Of a DNA stretch of 64,000 nucleotides, positions 11,715-26,438 are shown piece after piece; the stretch's first letter is position 1, and every line of letters begins with the position of its first letter. Source of the stretch: Certhia americana (taxonomy: Eukaryota > Chordata > Aves > Passeriformes > Certhiidae); assembly GCA_018697195.1 (NCBI GenBank), contig CM031866.1, forward strand, positions 11,656,606 to 11,720,605, in the 5' to 3' direction. The position numbers and the translations under genes were made by a program. The notes under the pieces were generated by a model, which did no database searches, had not been told where the DNA came from, and was given only the letters and a program-made list of their open reading frames with translations.

Positions 11715-14518
11715 CTGTCCAAGTGGAAAGCAGAGAGTCAGCACACAGATACACAAATGGTATGCAGATTTTTCACACTGAGCATGTCATAATCAACACT
11801 TGTAGCACCACTGAAATATCTAAGGCTTTTGTGAAAGCATACTCAACACTGCTAGTGATACTAGCAAGGCACACAGCTTAGTAAAAGGTGCTTCAGACTG
11901 AAAGCAGCACCTGTCCTTCCTAAACACTAAGATTTTTGTAATTTTTGGAAGAAAATCGGGTGTCAATTTTCCCTATAAATTACTAAGGAGTTTGAGACTT
12001 GTTTCTCTGAGAGGCTCCTCTCCAAACATTTAATAAAGCTCCTATCATCGAGAGTTGCATGAAAAGGAAAAATCAGGTGAAGATGCAGAATATTCATAAT
12101 TAAGTTTTTCATAATGATTTTCCAATTGCTTTCCAGGAAGGATTTCTACTCCATAGGATATTCTTCATTCTGACATTTAACACCCTAATGTTCAGAAGAT
12201 TCTTTCTCAGCAATCATAAAAAGGAAAAAAAAAAAAAGACAAAGCAAAGGAAGAGAGAGAGTACAGAGTCACAATGAGGTTTTCTTTTTTGCGTGGTGTT
12301 TTATATGTGCAAGGACACCTGCATTGCATATGTAGCTGTAATTGTAAACAATTTTTATAAATGCATAAGCAGACACCTTAAAGAAGATTTACATTTAATA
12401 CTAACCTTCAAATAAAGGGAACAATCATTTAAATCAGACAAAAGTATCAGACAACCCAAGAAACTGGCCCTCATTTACAAATTTTCTGTAGTTTTGCTTA
12501 TATACTAATTCTGGGTTTTTCAGTCAACTAACTGAAGCATGAAAATAAAAGTAATATAAATAGCTGGAAATAGGATAAATAGTATTACAGATATTATGAA
12601 TAAACAGACACAGAAATGCTTGGAATTTACAATTACTGTTACCATTAAATTAGACTTGAAATAGAGGATTTTTATAGTCAGTAATTCCTCTGAGAAAACT
12701 CCACACTGCTTAAGATCCACAAATGTTTAAGTGTTGACCCTGGTGTTAAATTTCATTTCAAATGGCAAATATTCAGTTTGCACTCCTTGACATCTGCCAT
12801 TCATAGCTAAATCATCCACAATGAATGAAAGGTACCTACTAGAGCAGATAGGTTAGTAGTTCAATTAAAACCAAACATTAACTACAGCACAAGCAACCAT
12901 TCCCCATGAAATCACAAGAAGAAAAATCTACAACAAAGCACATGCACAGAAAAACACAATTTATCATAACTATCTGAAGGCTGCATTTTGAGAAGTTTCT
13001 CCTCCTAGTAACACCTGCTTTTTCCTAAGAAAGGTTTCCTGTGAGATGCTCCTATTTTTTCTTTGGCTATCTTGCCCAAGTTAGTAAACAAAAATAATTA
13101 GCTCACAATTATTAAATTATTAAACAATTTAGCTCACTTCCAATAGAGAGGAAGTACCTATTTTCCACGAGTATTTGCTACACCTATTTGAAGGTTAAGA
13201 ATGACTATTCTGCCTTCATAAAAGAAGTCATTCATTAAGAATGACTATTCTGATCTTCATTAAAAAATTTACAGATTGTCAGCTAATCAGCTAGCCAGAT
13301 TTGCCTACTTCCCAGCAGAACTTGTTTGTATCTTCATCTACTAAAATCTAATTAAGCCCTAGAATATAACAGGTCATACTGCAATACAAATTATAATTTA
13401 AGTATTGTTTTGTTTGTGCACAAACATCAATTTAAGGAATATATACACTTTAAGCATATGCACAAATAAAAGTGTAAAATAATTCTTAGTATGTTTTATG
13501 CACTTACATACATGTAAAAAATTAGGAAGTTAATAGTCCATAATTTTTGTTGGCAATATATCCAAGGTTTTTCCTCTTCCTTTTAAAATTAATAACTGTG
13601 TTTGAACACCTCATATCAACCAAAGCAGTGTCAGGAAAAGCATTTTCTTCTGGAAGCTTAAAAAATTTTTGATTCTATATTGGCTGTGCTTTGGAGTTAC
13701 AGGAAGGCTCAGACATCCCTCATTTGGAGCCTTAGTTCCAGCCTAGACTTCCTCACTGAAGTAAAGCAGCACTTTAATCAACACAGGATCCCTAAGCTTC
13801 TCCTCTAACATATCCAGAAATAAGCCATGTCCCAGTATCAAACCCATAGATCCTGGACCCCTCAATCTTATTCACAACGTGTATTTCAAACTCCCCCACA
13901 CTCCAAAATCTAAATACTTATTTCACCTGGATACAGTTTCAACCTGACACAAGAAAATATCAGAAGCAATATTGACAGTCTCTGAAAATAAGAGATTTGT
14001 CCTAAAGTTCTGCAATGAACAGAAGTGTATTTTTGAAAATGGGGAGAAGTCTTTCGGAGGTCAGGAGTTCAGCACCAAAACCATTCAAAAGTTTAAAAAT
14101 AAGTCGTTCAGCAGATTGTCTCAATGTTTGTCCAGATAATTTGTACTTTTAAAATGTCATGAAAAATCCAACATCAAACTTGAAGCTTCAATGCAATTTT
14201 AACAAAACAAGAACAAAGACCATTTCACTAGGCTACTTGATGCACAAACATCATAAGTTAATTAATACTGCATTTCAAATATTTGCAGCTTAAAAGTAGT
14301 CAGTCTTATTTGATTAAGGAATTCAGAGGAACATAACAGTTTCAATTCTTTTCTTAGGAGAAAAAACCTGAAAAGAATAAAAAACTACTTATATTGTGAC
14401 AGTGTCTTTTCGCTTATGTTACAAGCTATATATTTAAAACTGTTTTTGAAAAATATCATGTTAATAAAGCAAAAATCTTGTCATGAACAGAGACCCCATG
14501 AAAAGTTGCTATACTTAC
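11715..14518 (-). other. WDR72 intron 4
   Basis: AT-rich intron. It contains an A-run near 12225-12237 and an imperfect direct repeat at 13195-13260. No exon-like segment was found. Confidence 0.8.
13195..13260. repeat. Short direct repeat, 40-bp period
   Basis: TTAAGAATGACTATTCTG occurs at 13195-13212 and again at 13235-13252, each followed closely by CTTCAT. It looks like a small local duplication within intron 4. Confidence 0.85.
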
Positions 14519-14597
14519 ATGGATTGCTGTATGCCTATAAGGAAGCTTTGCGTTCTCAATGCACTGTCCACTAGTGACATTCCAAACACACATCTCC
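14519..14597 (-). CDS. WDR72: WDR72 coding exon 4 (residues ~87-113)
   Basis: Acceptor ATCTTTGGCAG, donor GTAAGT; phase 2 in, phase 0 out. It encodes [20 protein letters not shown] then YRHTAIH, a WD repeat ending in VWN. The final residue is His where mammals have Cys before YYHC. Confidence 0.94.
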
Positions 14598-17546
14598 CTG
14601 CCAAAGATAACTTCATATTATTCTCTGTCATTTCCACTCAATTGGCTGGAATAATTTTGTGCCACCAAGTTTTTCTTTAGTGCTGTATTTAAGTGCAGCC
14701 TAGTCATTTATAAAGCTTTTTGTTACAGATTGCTGGGTAAGAAAATGTAGTCATTAGCAGGGAATGACATACAGAATCTGGGGTTTTTTTGTTTTGGTAA
14801 TTACACCCTGCTGCCTTGCAACCAACCTGACTTTAAGACCAACTCTGGTCTACAACAAATTGTAGGTATACTGCCATTACAGCTCGTCAACATGTCACTG
14901 TAACTATCTGTCACTGGAACTACATCCTCCTGAAAATGATTCATTTCACTGAACTTAAACCACACATTTCCAAAAGCATTACACATCTTCTCCCGCATCA
15001 GACTTCAGTTCTTGAGAACAACTTTTGTTAAGAAGAAACAGTGCCATCATGAGGCTGTTCCCGAAATCTGCTCTCAATTCACTCAACCACCTGAGTACCT
15101 GTGCAGCACTACAGCTACACTTGGGCACATTTAAGGTTGTTTGGTACACATTTAAGGTGTACTTTGGTACACCTTCCTGATCTACACATTATTCAACATG
15201 CAGTGGGTCTAGATTACAAGAGACAACCAAATTAAATGCTGTAAATGAGGCTGTATGAGATGTTATCATAGTTCAGCAACTGAATGTTAAACCTCAATGC
15301 TTTTAGATTTTACTAAAAAAATGAAAATGACTTCCAGAACTGAAACATTAATTTAATTATTTCTGACATTGTATTGCAAGAAATTTTCTGTATCAAGATT
15401 TAAAGAATACACTGAGGAGAATTTTTTATAATATAATAAATACTACTTAGTGATTTATATTTTAACCTACCTACTTTCCCATTTTATGCTAAACTCAAAG
15501 TATTATTTCTTAATATTTTTCAGCCGAGCAATAGCAGCATCAAAGTTGGTAGATCCAAAGTCAGAACTTAAGTGAATGCTTCACATTTTTTGTTAAGCAT
15601 TTCAGAGCAATGGTTTTCTCCTTGTTTATATCATAACTTTACTGCTTTAACTACATTACTGTCATATATAAATACCTACAAACATGCACAAATTATATGA
15701 GAATGTCAGAATGTAACTTCAGCTTCTGGAAGATGTATTCAATTTACTGTGTGTACTAATAAGGCGTGAGCAATATCACACATTCCATACAGCATATGCT
15801 GTAGGACAGGTTTGTCACTGGACATCAGTGAGAACTTATGAATCATTTATAGACTTCCATTTAGAAGTAAAAAAAAAAAAATAATGTTCAATGCTCGTTC
15901 TTTTGGGATTAGTGAGTTATAGAAACTCTGAAAATAATCTGGAGTGGAACAAGGAAGATTATCATAAAATCTTCCATACAATTTCTTCCATCCACACTAT
16001 AAGGAGATGGAAGCTTGAAAATGGCAGAAGTGAATTATTCACAAGCCAGAAAATGCAGTTTAGCAAACCCTCCATCTCCTGGAGACAAGTCTTCCTATTT
16101 GCAATTATCTCAACTTCATGTTGCAACCTTACAGGGACCAATGATGGATGCTTTGCCCTTATGTAATACAGATGAGAAGTCAGCAGTAATTTGGTAAAAG
16201 TGAACACTTAAATGGGCCAGAAGACAATTCAATCCTACCTACACACATTCCAAACAAGTCTAATGATCCCTTCAAAGATAAAATCTTTGCAATGTGAACA
16301 CCTCTGTATGGTATATCTATAGAATATTCTCATTTGTTTCTTAACATTTTCCACCCCATTTTTTTTTTGGAAATGCAGTGTCTTTGCTCCCAATATGATC
16401 CAGAAGAAGTATTGCACTAACAGACTTTCAGAACTGGGATAAAAAGCAGTTTCATCTCAGAGCCCTTGAGTAGAACTGTAGAAGGGAAATACAAAACTGG
16501 TTGTGTAGTTTTCTCACACTCTCTACACATAAACAATAATGTTTACCACTACCTGTCCAGTGAGGCAGTCTAATCTTTCAAGATTAAGAAGCCTGGAACA
16601 GTTTTTTTGCAGGTTATCCTATTCTTGTGTACTCATAATTGAATGAGAGAATCAGAGAGATACTAGCAGCTGGAAAGGATAAATATACTACTCAGTGAGA
16701 AACCAGTAGCCTTAAGGTGCAGGAAGGACAATGGACAGGTACTCTGCATGGAAAGCCATTTTAACAGAGCTATCCTGTTAATTATAAAAGATGAACCCTC
16801 CCAAAAAAGGGGAATATAATTAAGCAGCCAGACAAAATTGCTTAAGAATGCCCTTAAGAGAGTAAACGGCTAGCCCTAACTATTTTCAACAGATGAAATC
16901 CTAAACAGAAGGTCTCCAGACCCTAGCTGAAAATGTTATCAAGTATTCTTAAGTGTAACCTAGCAGATATGCAGGAAGTAGTTTGACTCAAGTGACAGGT
17001 TATGTCAAACACATAGCAGAAAAGCTGCAAGATCAGGGCCCTCTGAAAGGATAGTCTCCAAAGCAGCACATGAGATTTGAAGACAGAGAAGGAGCACATA
17101 TGCCTTAAATTCATGGCCATTCTGTATTTCCATACCTACTGACTGAGGAACTGTAAACTGCAGTAGCCTGTTTTACTGGTTCAGTTCCCAAGACTGAGTT
17201 CAGGAAGATAGAGAAAAACATGATATTCAAATGCTGTTCAACTTGCTGACCACTCCAATAACCCATTAATTGCCCTTTGGATAGGGTCTAGCAAACCCCT
17301 TTGAATAATTCCTTTTTTCTGTCTACTAAGTGGATATGTGACTCTGCCAAACCTTTCTGTAGTCCATGGGACAAGCTCTCAGTTGGGTTATTGTATATTA
17401 ACAATGTAGCCACTATCCTGAGTAGCTGCTAACAATTTAATATCATGGAATTAGATTAAAACATTTCTGCAAATGCATGATCTGACCTACACTTGACACA
17501 CATTTTATAATTTAAGGAATGAATAATTGAATATTCAGTTACCTAC
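14598..17546 (-). other. WDR72 intron 3
   Basis: About 2.9 kb of AT-rich sequence. A small direct repeat of CACATTTAAGGT (near 15127 and 15152) is the only structure seen. Confidence 0.8.
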
Positions 17547-17653
17547 CCATTTTCAGTAGCACTTACTACATATGGCTGTTTCTCAAACTCTCTTGCTTTT
17601 GCCAAACAAGTTACAGAAGCAGTATGGCCAAAGAGAATTTCTTTAGATGAAAT
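17547..17653 (-). CDS. WDR72: WDR72 coding exon 3 (residues ~52-87)
   Basis: Acceptor TTCTCCTAG, donor GTAGGT; phase 0 in, phase 2 out. It encodes [20 protein letters not shown] then [16 protein letters not shown]. The GH dipeptide of the WD fold is present. It matches [20 protein letters not shown] in mammals. Confidence 0.95.
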
Positions 17654-18664
17654 CTAGGAGAATAATAATGATTTATCTTAAACAATTTCTGTATAAACTA
17701 AGGATATCTGAAACCAAGAGAATATTACTTGTAAATATATATAATTGTCAACCTGCTTTATATTCTTATGTTCTTCAGTCATGTCTCTAGAATGCAAAAA
17801 GATGTGGATGAACTTTTATGCAGTATGCATAAAGCTAAGATTTTATATTCATTACATTCATCTTCTGAAGAATGTATGGAACATCAAATGCTATAAAACA
17901 GGCAATGTGCAGAACATCTCCAGCCTTCACCTTACAGCATGCACCAAAAGTGACACAGTGAAGTAGACACTGATAAACCAAAGCTCTTAAATGTGTTTCA
18001 CACCAAATTAAATAACCTCTCTGATTATCATCACTGCATGGAAACGTTTTAATTGGAAAATGTAACCTTATAAAAGTACAAACTTTCAAGCTGTGTTTGA
18101 ATACAAATGGGACAACTAAATATAAAAAAAAGAATAGACCCATAGTTCTAGAAAGAATTAAAAAACTGGAACTGGTTTCACTCTGCTCCATTTTCAGGAA
18201 AATAAATATAAAATAATCAAAGCAATAATCTGCATCTTAATTACATCAGAAATATAAGTTTTATCTTGCTGTTTCCACCTTGGTAGACAGATTTGTTTTA
18301 TAAGGAGATACTTTCTCTTTAAATGACAGGTCACACTCAGCAATTGATTTACAAAAGAAAAAATCTTCACAAGATAGAAATCATAATAATGGTATATATT
18401 TACTTGCTGTCATTACTCAGAGCACACAGTCTCAATTTATAATCCACAGGTCATGCTAATCCATGAAAAATTCTCCAATGTCTGCAAATAACAGGTTGCT
18501 CATATAGATATTTCAGTTTCTGCTTCATGACTTTCCAATAATAAATATCACACTCTTTAAAAATTCATCTGAATAAGCGCAAGTCTGGATAATCCTTTTA
18601 CCAATAATATAAGATAAAACTCCATTCTGTCTATTTGGCAAACTGTAGCACAGTGGACACAAAC
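17654..18664 (-). other. WDR72 intron 2
   Basis: About 1 kb with nothing recognised. Minus-strand ORFs here carry no WD-like sequence. Confidence 0.8.
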
Positions 18665-18817
18665 CTGTAAATCTGATGAAAGATCCCAGAGACAAATCTG
18701 TCCTTCTTGGCTTCCTGTAACTATGGTCTGCTGGTCATCTGTGATCATAACAGCAGTGATGCTGTGAGAGGGAGCTGTTCTCCCCCACACAGCCACAGCC
18801 GGTACCAATGTCTTCAT
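18665..18817 (-). CDS. WDR72: WDR72 coding exon 2, start codon (residues 1-51)
   Basis: The exon itself begins at 18826 after acceptor TTTATTTCAG, with 9 nt of 5' UTR before the ATG at 18817-18815. A GTG at the very 5' end of the exon is in frame but is not the start, since homologues begin at the same place as this ATG. Donor GTTTGT; phase 0 out. It encodes [20 protein letters not shown], then [18 protein letters not shown] and [10 protein letters not shown], exactly 51 residues as in the mammalian protein. It carries the first WD repeat. Confidence 0.96.
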
Positions 18818-18826
18818 GCTCAACAC

Positions 18827-21800
18827 CTGAAATAAACAAGTTATGATGATTAAGTAAGAGTAAACATAAGAAAAAAATAATCTTAAAAAGGGGGGAATTT
18901 AATCAACATCCAGAAGGGAAGCTAAAAAATTTTGCTGTAAGAAGCTGATGCAGCGTTGAAGTATTTTCTTGCTGTTGCAAGAAATCATCACACTAACAAT
19001 TTCAGGGACCAGTACTATCAGAATACTGAAACATCAGCAACAAGAGTTGTGTGCTGTCCCACAAAGCCTGGCTTAGCTCTGATGGGCTCACGTGGCTGGT
19101 GGAAAACACAACACTTCCCCAGTTCCCTCCTACCTGCTGCAGCAGCAGCCAGCTGCTGGAGCAGAGGTGGCACAGGAGCAGGGTGTCAATAAAGACTGTG
19201 ATTTCTAGGAGAGTAAGGCAATAGGAAGATAGTATGGCCAAAGGAGAAAACTGGTGGTGGGTCAGGGAAGAAGAGAAAAATTAGGTCCAAGATGGCAAAG
19301 CACTATATACCCAACCATTCTGTGGCATCTTCTAGAGCAGAGAACCAAAATAAAGGTGGCAGCAGAGTAGCAAGCTAAAAAACAGAGAAGGAACAGACTC
19401 TCTCTTGCTCAAGACATGAATCCCTTGTCCAAACAAATTCATCATCTAATAGATTTTTCCCTACTGCAAAAAATTGATTTAATGGAGTTGTCCATCTGGC
19501 TGAGGGCAGTTTTGACTTCCACCAACCAAGCAAGACAGACAGATTGACAACAGCTGACAGATTGAATAATGTCAAAAATGTTTGTATATGTCAACTTGTT
19601 ATTCTAAAGTGTCAGTGAGTAAGAAGAAAAAGATTTTAAGTTGTTTCAGATTCACCATCGTCTAAGGTCACTTATATAAACAAATAATTTAATTGCTCAT
19701 TTCAAAAGTATCGTATGTCACCTTTCTTTTAATCCAGACAGCCATTATACAATTGAAGACATACTTCAGAACAAACACTTTGCACTCACTAAGCAAAATT
19801 CACCTTTCAGATGTGTGCTCCAATTCGTCCTAGAGAAAGAAGAGACACCAGGGCCCTTTGCACATCCTTGGGAATAATATTCAAAATGAAACAAGATGCT
19901 ACAGTAGTGCAGCTGGGAAAACTCGGTCAAAAACATGACAGTAAAGCTGAACTTTTGTGAGGAGAGACGGGAGTTGGGCAGAACAAAATGCATGACAGCC
20001 AGTAACAATGAGTCAAAGGAAGTAACTCAGGAAGGATGAAAATTGACATGAAGAGCAGTTTCTGTGCTAATTCAGAAAAGACTACAGGACAGAAATGGAG
20101 CGCAGGAGCACATTTAAGTTATGCGTTAAAAAATTGCAACCCAGCACAACAGCAGCTGAGAGAGAGGATGAGGAAAGAGGTATCTTCATGACTACTACTA
20201 AAAGCCTAAAGTGACACAAAACTAAAGGAATAGTCTTGTTTCCTGAAAAGAAAATGAGATAAAGGGCACAGATAATGAGAAAAAAGGCTGAAAAGACTGG
20301 TGTGGCAGACTATGGAGGTCCTGCCACACAACCTTGACAGAATGCTGAGAGCAGAGGAAGAAGAATCTAAGAAAAAAATTGAGGTAATGAGTTCATTAGG
20401 CTAGATGCCACTTAATTTCATTTAAAAGTTCTTTGTGGATATATAAAAATACTGAGACATGTCATCGTTCCCAGCAATAGAATGACTTCTCTAAAACTTT
20501 TTTTTAAAATCTCCAGTCATACAAAGTTACTGGTGAACACTGAAATCCTTTTCTCTTGCATTTTATGCCCTGAAATAAAAACTGTTCTGGACAATCTTCA
20601 ATGACATGTTTTTAGTTATCAGGTAAGCTAAAAAAGATTGCCATTTTCATAAGGAGTACAAAGGGGTGGCTGCCAAAAAAGTTTGATAAGCCAAATCCCG
20701 CATCTTTAAAACACATTTGCTTGCATATCATGCAATCATTTATCCTTGTACCATGAAAGTGTTCAATTAGTGTAAGACACCATAAGGAAGCACAATTCAG
20801 GTTTGTACTGCATTGAATATTGAATATTAAGTCATAAATTACATTTTTTTATGTGGGAAGCATAGAATCAAGCTCAGTATTCTCAGCCAAAGACCTGCTG
20901 CTGAGCAGGTGATGAGTAACAGAGAACTCAAATCAACAGACATTAAAAAGAAAACAAACTGATAGAATTTGCTAATGTGGAGATGATCTATTTGCAGACC
21001 GTTACTCAGGGGTAACATGAGCAAAATACTGCTGCTAACAAAACACTGGTTGTAAGAGAATTAACTTAGATTGAAATGTTGCGAGAAAATCTTGTATGTT
21101 TTCCTTTACATTACAATTGAAGCTGAAGAGAAGGAAAGCAGAACGTATACAAATTTTTGTATTAATACAGTCCTTAACTTTTTTTCCCCACTTGCTTTTT
21201 GGTTTTTTTGGGATTATATCATCTTGATGCACAAGCAGTTTGAAACCTTTGTTTCTTAGTGTAGCATGACCACTAGAAATACAGCATATCCACATGGACA
21301 CATTTTGTCTGGCAATACTTAGGTTTACAAAATTTTTTAGCGATACTGATGGCAAAAAACCAAACTTTTTGGAAACAAAATAAACATATTTATCAGACTG
21401 TTCCTTTTAAAAAGGTAAAAGCTGCTTTCACAAAGTCAAATACTGCCCAAGGCATAACAGAGCTGCATGTAGCTTATCAGCACGTGTCAAATTCCTCCAG
21501 CTCTGCCCACTCAAGCATGTCTGATTTGCAGTATTAACCCATAATTCTACTTGAAATCACGTTTCTCAGTCCTACTGCCCATTTCTCCCTGCTTAAAGCC
21601 TAATAAGCTTATTTGTGCTGCCCTTATAACCATACTGCCATAGAGTACTCTCATTACTGAAAAGCTCTGGTTTTGGTTAAAACCATACCAGCCCATCTCA
21701 CTACTGACTTGTTCCATCTCTACTATTCTGTCTCTAGTTCCTTTTCACACTGAAACTACACCACAAACCATTGTTAATGTGGAAAATCATCCAAACTTTC

Positions 21801-24800
21801 GCAGCTTCAAGGACTTTGGTTCTACTACTTTAGTAACTTTGGACCGTTTGTGTAGTATTAAAGCTTCATTTGGAAAGCTGAGTACACCACCTCTCATTCT
21901 ACAGGAGCCATGAGATATTTAAAAGTCTAATCAAAAACTTTCAGAGGCCAGAAAGCCAAAGGTTTGACTTTGAATGCCTTACTAAGCACATATTTATACA
22001 AGGTCTTTTCCTCATCACTCAGCTTTTTTGACTAGGACTGGTCATGAACTGGTGAGAATGAAAAAGGTCAGATTATACCACAAAGAATCAGTGCCATCAT
22101 AACTTAACATATACTTTCCTCTTACATACTAAGTGTATTTTGACTTTTACTCCTCTACTGACCTTAAAACAAGATGAAACAATTGTTAGCTTCTCTGTTA
22201 GGCTCATCTCAGACCTTCCAATCATGCTACATAATTACTGCTTAACCTCAGGCACACATCCCTTCCCTGTGCTGCATTTTCTCAAAATAAAAATTATAAC
22301 CTTGAAGCCAGTGGCCTGGGAACATAATGGGTTAGAAAGGCAGCGTGGCTGAGGTCTCAGGAACGTGCACACCCATGCACTCTCAGTGAACTGAAGTGAG
22401 AAATCTGGGTTCTGTTTTGCCCCACTGAAGACTGCAACTCACATTCCCTGTTGGTCCTTGCATTCCCAGTGCTTGCTCAAAAGCCTAATGGAATCTTAAC
22501 TGGATGTCACATCCTCAAGATGTTAAACTATTAGCTGCCATTGTAAGAATGACATTTCTTGATAAAGAAAACACTTACCCTGATCTTTCAATGAATTCAG
22601 AAATAATATTTCTGCTAAATATATATATATATATCAATCAAAGCCCTTAAAATGAGAAGCTAAATTCCCCTCAGGGACCTAATCTCAAACAGTTCACCTT
22701 ATAAAATGCTGGTTTGTTACAAGCTTCTTTTTCATCACTATAACCCATTAAAAACCCTACCAAATTCAAATTTATATTTTATTTATAGAAGGAGACTTTT
22801 ACAATAAAATTTCACTTTACAGGTGAAAGTTAATCAGACAAAACAATGTTTTTGAATTAATAGGTGTACCTATTTTATGTTTCCTACACATTCCTGTCAA
22901 TAGAAGGTCACTTTCTTAAAAGTCCAGTTAAATGTCTGGCAATCAATGCAGGCACAAAACAAAACAGTGCAGAAATTTGCCTACAGTCCTGAAAATATTA
23001 AGATATTAGCAGAATTTAGCCCTTTGCATTGGATTCATTAAGTTCCCCCCATGCACACCCCATTATATTCATCCTTGTAGTAAAGGAAACCATAAGAAGT
23101 AAAATCTAGGCAGAGCCTAAATTTTTTCACAACCACTTGCTATGGTTCTTGTGTTTATAATCTATCTCATTCTCCTGTTCCTGTCTGTTCTTCGGTTTTG
23201 TCTGACACATTCTCTTAGTTTCTACACAAGAAAAAGTTCTAGCAATATTGGTTTTATTCTTAGTAAAAAGCTAATAATTTCTCTTAAAATTACTGGTCCA
23301 TTCTATCCTGCTTTCACAACTCTCTCTGTTTTATGATGTAAATGCTGCTCTCTCCTTAAGGATGTTGCATAACAGCTCTGGTAATTCAATTTAAGATGTG
23401 ATGGGACTTTGCTCAAGGCCTGTTGGGTTACACCCTGAAAGGCTGGAGTCACTCTGAGTGACACCCACACCTCCCTGGGGACAGGGATGTCCTGCTCCAG
23501 CAGTCCAAGGGAGCAGGGCACTGGGACCAGCAATCGATACAACCCATTTTAACTAGCAAGAAGCACCTGGTAATACCTTGTTTGTATTTCTTGAACGAGT
23601 GACACAAGAAACACTTATTTCATTCCACACAATAATTCACCACAATCAGAAGGAGCACAGTAAGGGCAACACCATCTCCCAGCTGCTGATTACATCAAAG
23701 GTTTGCAGCACAAATTCAATTTTATGATGTTAATCTCAACCTGCCACTCAGAAATTTTCTCTGAGGGATATGATTTTTTTCTCTGGATTTCATTTTAAGA
23801 ATGATTTTCTTCTTCTACAATCAATAAAGATATGTTTTCATCAAAAGACTCTATCTTGGCAGAATTCAATTGACCATCTCAAAACCTTTTGGTGACACAA
23901 TATTAATTAAGATAGTTTATGTTTCACCTAAGCTGGAAAATGGGGCAGTGAAAACACACCAACTCAACATTTGTGCTTTTCACAGTGTCATAAGATACAG
24001 CAAAACAATCTTCATTTCCTTGAAGTTATAATATAAAATATAAATGTCTACTTTCGTCAATATTCATTAATGGCTTCAACAACAGAATAGCTGTTTAAAC
24101 ACATTGGGCAACAATTAATGCATGTAAGCTAGCAAACTTGGTTTTAATTCCCATATATCAAGGATATAAAATAAGCTTAATCAAAAAAAAAAAAATAAAA
24201 AAATATGCAAGTCTGTATGTATGTGGAGCTGTAAAGGACATCTTCTCCCAAAGAAAAACAGAAACACCACATTTACTTTCACTGTCTGAAAGTCCTATCA
24301 ACTATAAGAATTGTTATGTCCAGGAAATGAAACCTTGCTTAGGCACTATGCAGAACTACACCTGTGCAAGTTATTTGTCACTCCTAAAGCATTGAGCACA
24401 GAAAAAGTATCACCTTAAGTCAACTCCAGTGCAGTCACATCCAAATGGTGAAATGCTTTACAACAGCAGCCTCTACATCTGGTTTTAGGACAATTACACA
24501 TCAGTTCTTACAGGAAAGCACACAGGACAGAAAGGGACATCAGTTTCTGCAGAATGTAAGCTTTGATTTCCATGAAATTGCATCTTTCTCAAAGACTTTA
24601 CCTTCAGTTTTATACACATTCAGTCATGCCTGGGCTTATTGAAAATAACAGTTTTCACTGGAAGAAAGTGCTCCATCCTTATGCTAGTTACATTTTTTAA
24701 ATTATAAATTGGTTTTTGAGCAGAAACACATTTATGCCTCATAAATAGTCAATGATCCCAACATAGTCCCATATGAATCAAAGGACCTACTAAGGTAATG

Positions 24801-26438
24801 TCATCTCCAAGTTTATGGCCTCCAGATCTTGGAAAGCATAGAGAATAACAAACTTTGAATCTGTGTCAAAATATCCCACAGATATAAACAAATTAACTTA
24901 TAAATGACAAGGGCTTTGACTGACTTGCATTTTTATGAAAAATCAAATTCTGTAATGAACTAGCCATAATTACAAAATTCATCTTTATTTACACTATTTG
25001 GACACAAAAAACATACAATCCGGTAAAGTTAAGACACATGAAAGCTAAAACCAAAACTTACAAAGATCTCAAACTGACAGGCAGGGAATATGAATCAAAC
25101 TTTTAAGTTAATAATTTTGTCTTCTTCAAGTGACCTTGAATTCATTTTAGACAAAAAAACTCTGTTGATCATAGAAAGGTGATATTTTTGGTTTAGCTAC
25201 ACTGTACTCTGGGATGTTTAAATAACAAACAAAATTGGAATCACATGGTAAAAAAAAAAACAACCAGAACATTTCACCAGCCCTTATTTTTTCAATTGTC
25301 ATGTAATAATCATTAATCAGTGGTATAAGCAGTTGCATCATAGTGATGAATTCCAAACTCTGACAAGCTACCTTTTTTTCAGTTTTGCTCTTTGGATACT
25401 ATCAATTAACAAATATACCTCTCTGCAGTGTTCTCTGCTACAGGGCATGCAGCTGTTTAGTGTAAACAACTCAGAATGACTTGTTACATACATAGTCTAA
25501 CCTGCTTAAGTAGAAGAACACTGTTTATTATGAAGCAGGATTGAAGTCCAAAACTTATTCAATGCATTGATTGCAGTTTTCTTTACAGTGAACTTCAGAT
25601 TCTAGCACTAGAAAGTCTTTAAATAAGAAAAACCTGTTACTGTCATGTAATTAATCCTACTGACACAAACCTTTTGAGCAGATCTACCTCACCACAACGG
25701 CCATTCCAGCAATGAATAATCCCCAAAAGACCACAGCTTTGTACCAGGGACATCATTAAAAATTCATGATATATTAAGACAACTACTTGTAGCACCAACT
25801 AGAAAAGTAATCATGACAGAAATGCCCCAAGACTCTAACTGCACCATCCTAATTAATTTTTAATTGAGCAAGTCACAAAAAAATCCCACTCTTTAACTAG
25901 AACTATTTGCAAGAGAAAATGGGACTGTTAAAAAGAACCCAAAACATATATATATATATAAATTTGTACATTAATGCTTTTCATCTACCCAATAATAAAT
26001 ACTCAATAATGAATCACCAAAATAGCACAAAAGCATTTTCACACTTCAAGGAGCTAATATTTTACGCTCTGTGTGTTCTCACGTTTTCTCCAATAAATCC
26101 AGTGCACAGATACATGCCAGGGCAATTGACGGAATCTCTGAAATTCACTACACTACCCTGAAAACAGAAGTAACAGTCATCAAACATCACACACCAGAGC
26201 TGAAAGTTACAAAGCTAATGCTACACTTGCAGCAGACCAACAAAACCTCCCAGAAACCGATGAAATTCCCATAAGTAAGCAAGAACAAACACTGCACCGG
26301 CTAAAAAGGCTTCTCACCCACCAAAGCAGCTCTGGGGAACCCACAGATGACAAAGCTGACCTGAGGAAGCAGAGCTTTAGGGCTGCGCATAGGGCATCCC
26401 CAGAGGGATGAGGGGCGGCAGCCGGGAGCTGCCCTTAC
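18827..26438 (-). other. WDR72 intron 1
   Basis: A 7.6-kb first intron between the proposed non-coding exon and the exon with the start codon. It contains a TA microsatellite at about 22617-22634, another at about 25947-25960, and GC-richer patches at 19.05-19.19 and 23.40-23.53 kb that may be unidentified repeats. No additional exon was supported; a second non-coding exon could be hidden here. Confidence 0.65.
22617..22634. repeat. TA microsatellite
   Basis: Short (AT)n run in WDR72 intron 1. Confidence 0.85.

Noticed and set aside
17835..18191. 118-codon minus-strand ORF in WDR72 intron 2
   Set aside because: No WD-like residues, not in WDR72 of other vertebrates, and the flanking exons already join in phase without it.
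18818..18826. GTG-initiated extension (VLS) of the WDR72 start
   Set aside because: GTG is not a normal start in vertebrates, the bases directly follow a splice acceptor, and homologues start at the downstream ATG.
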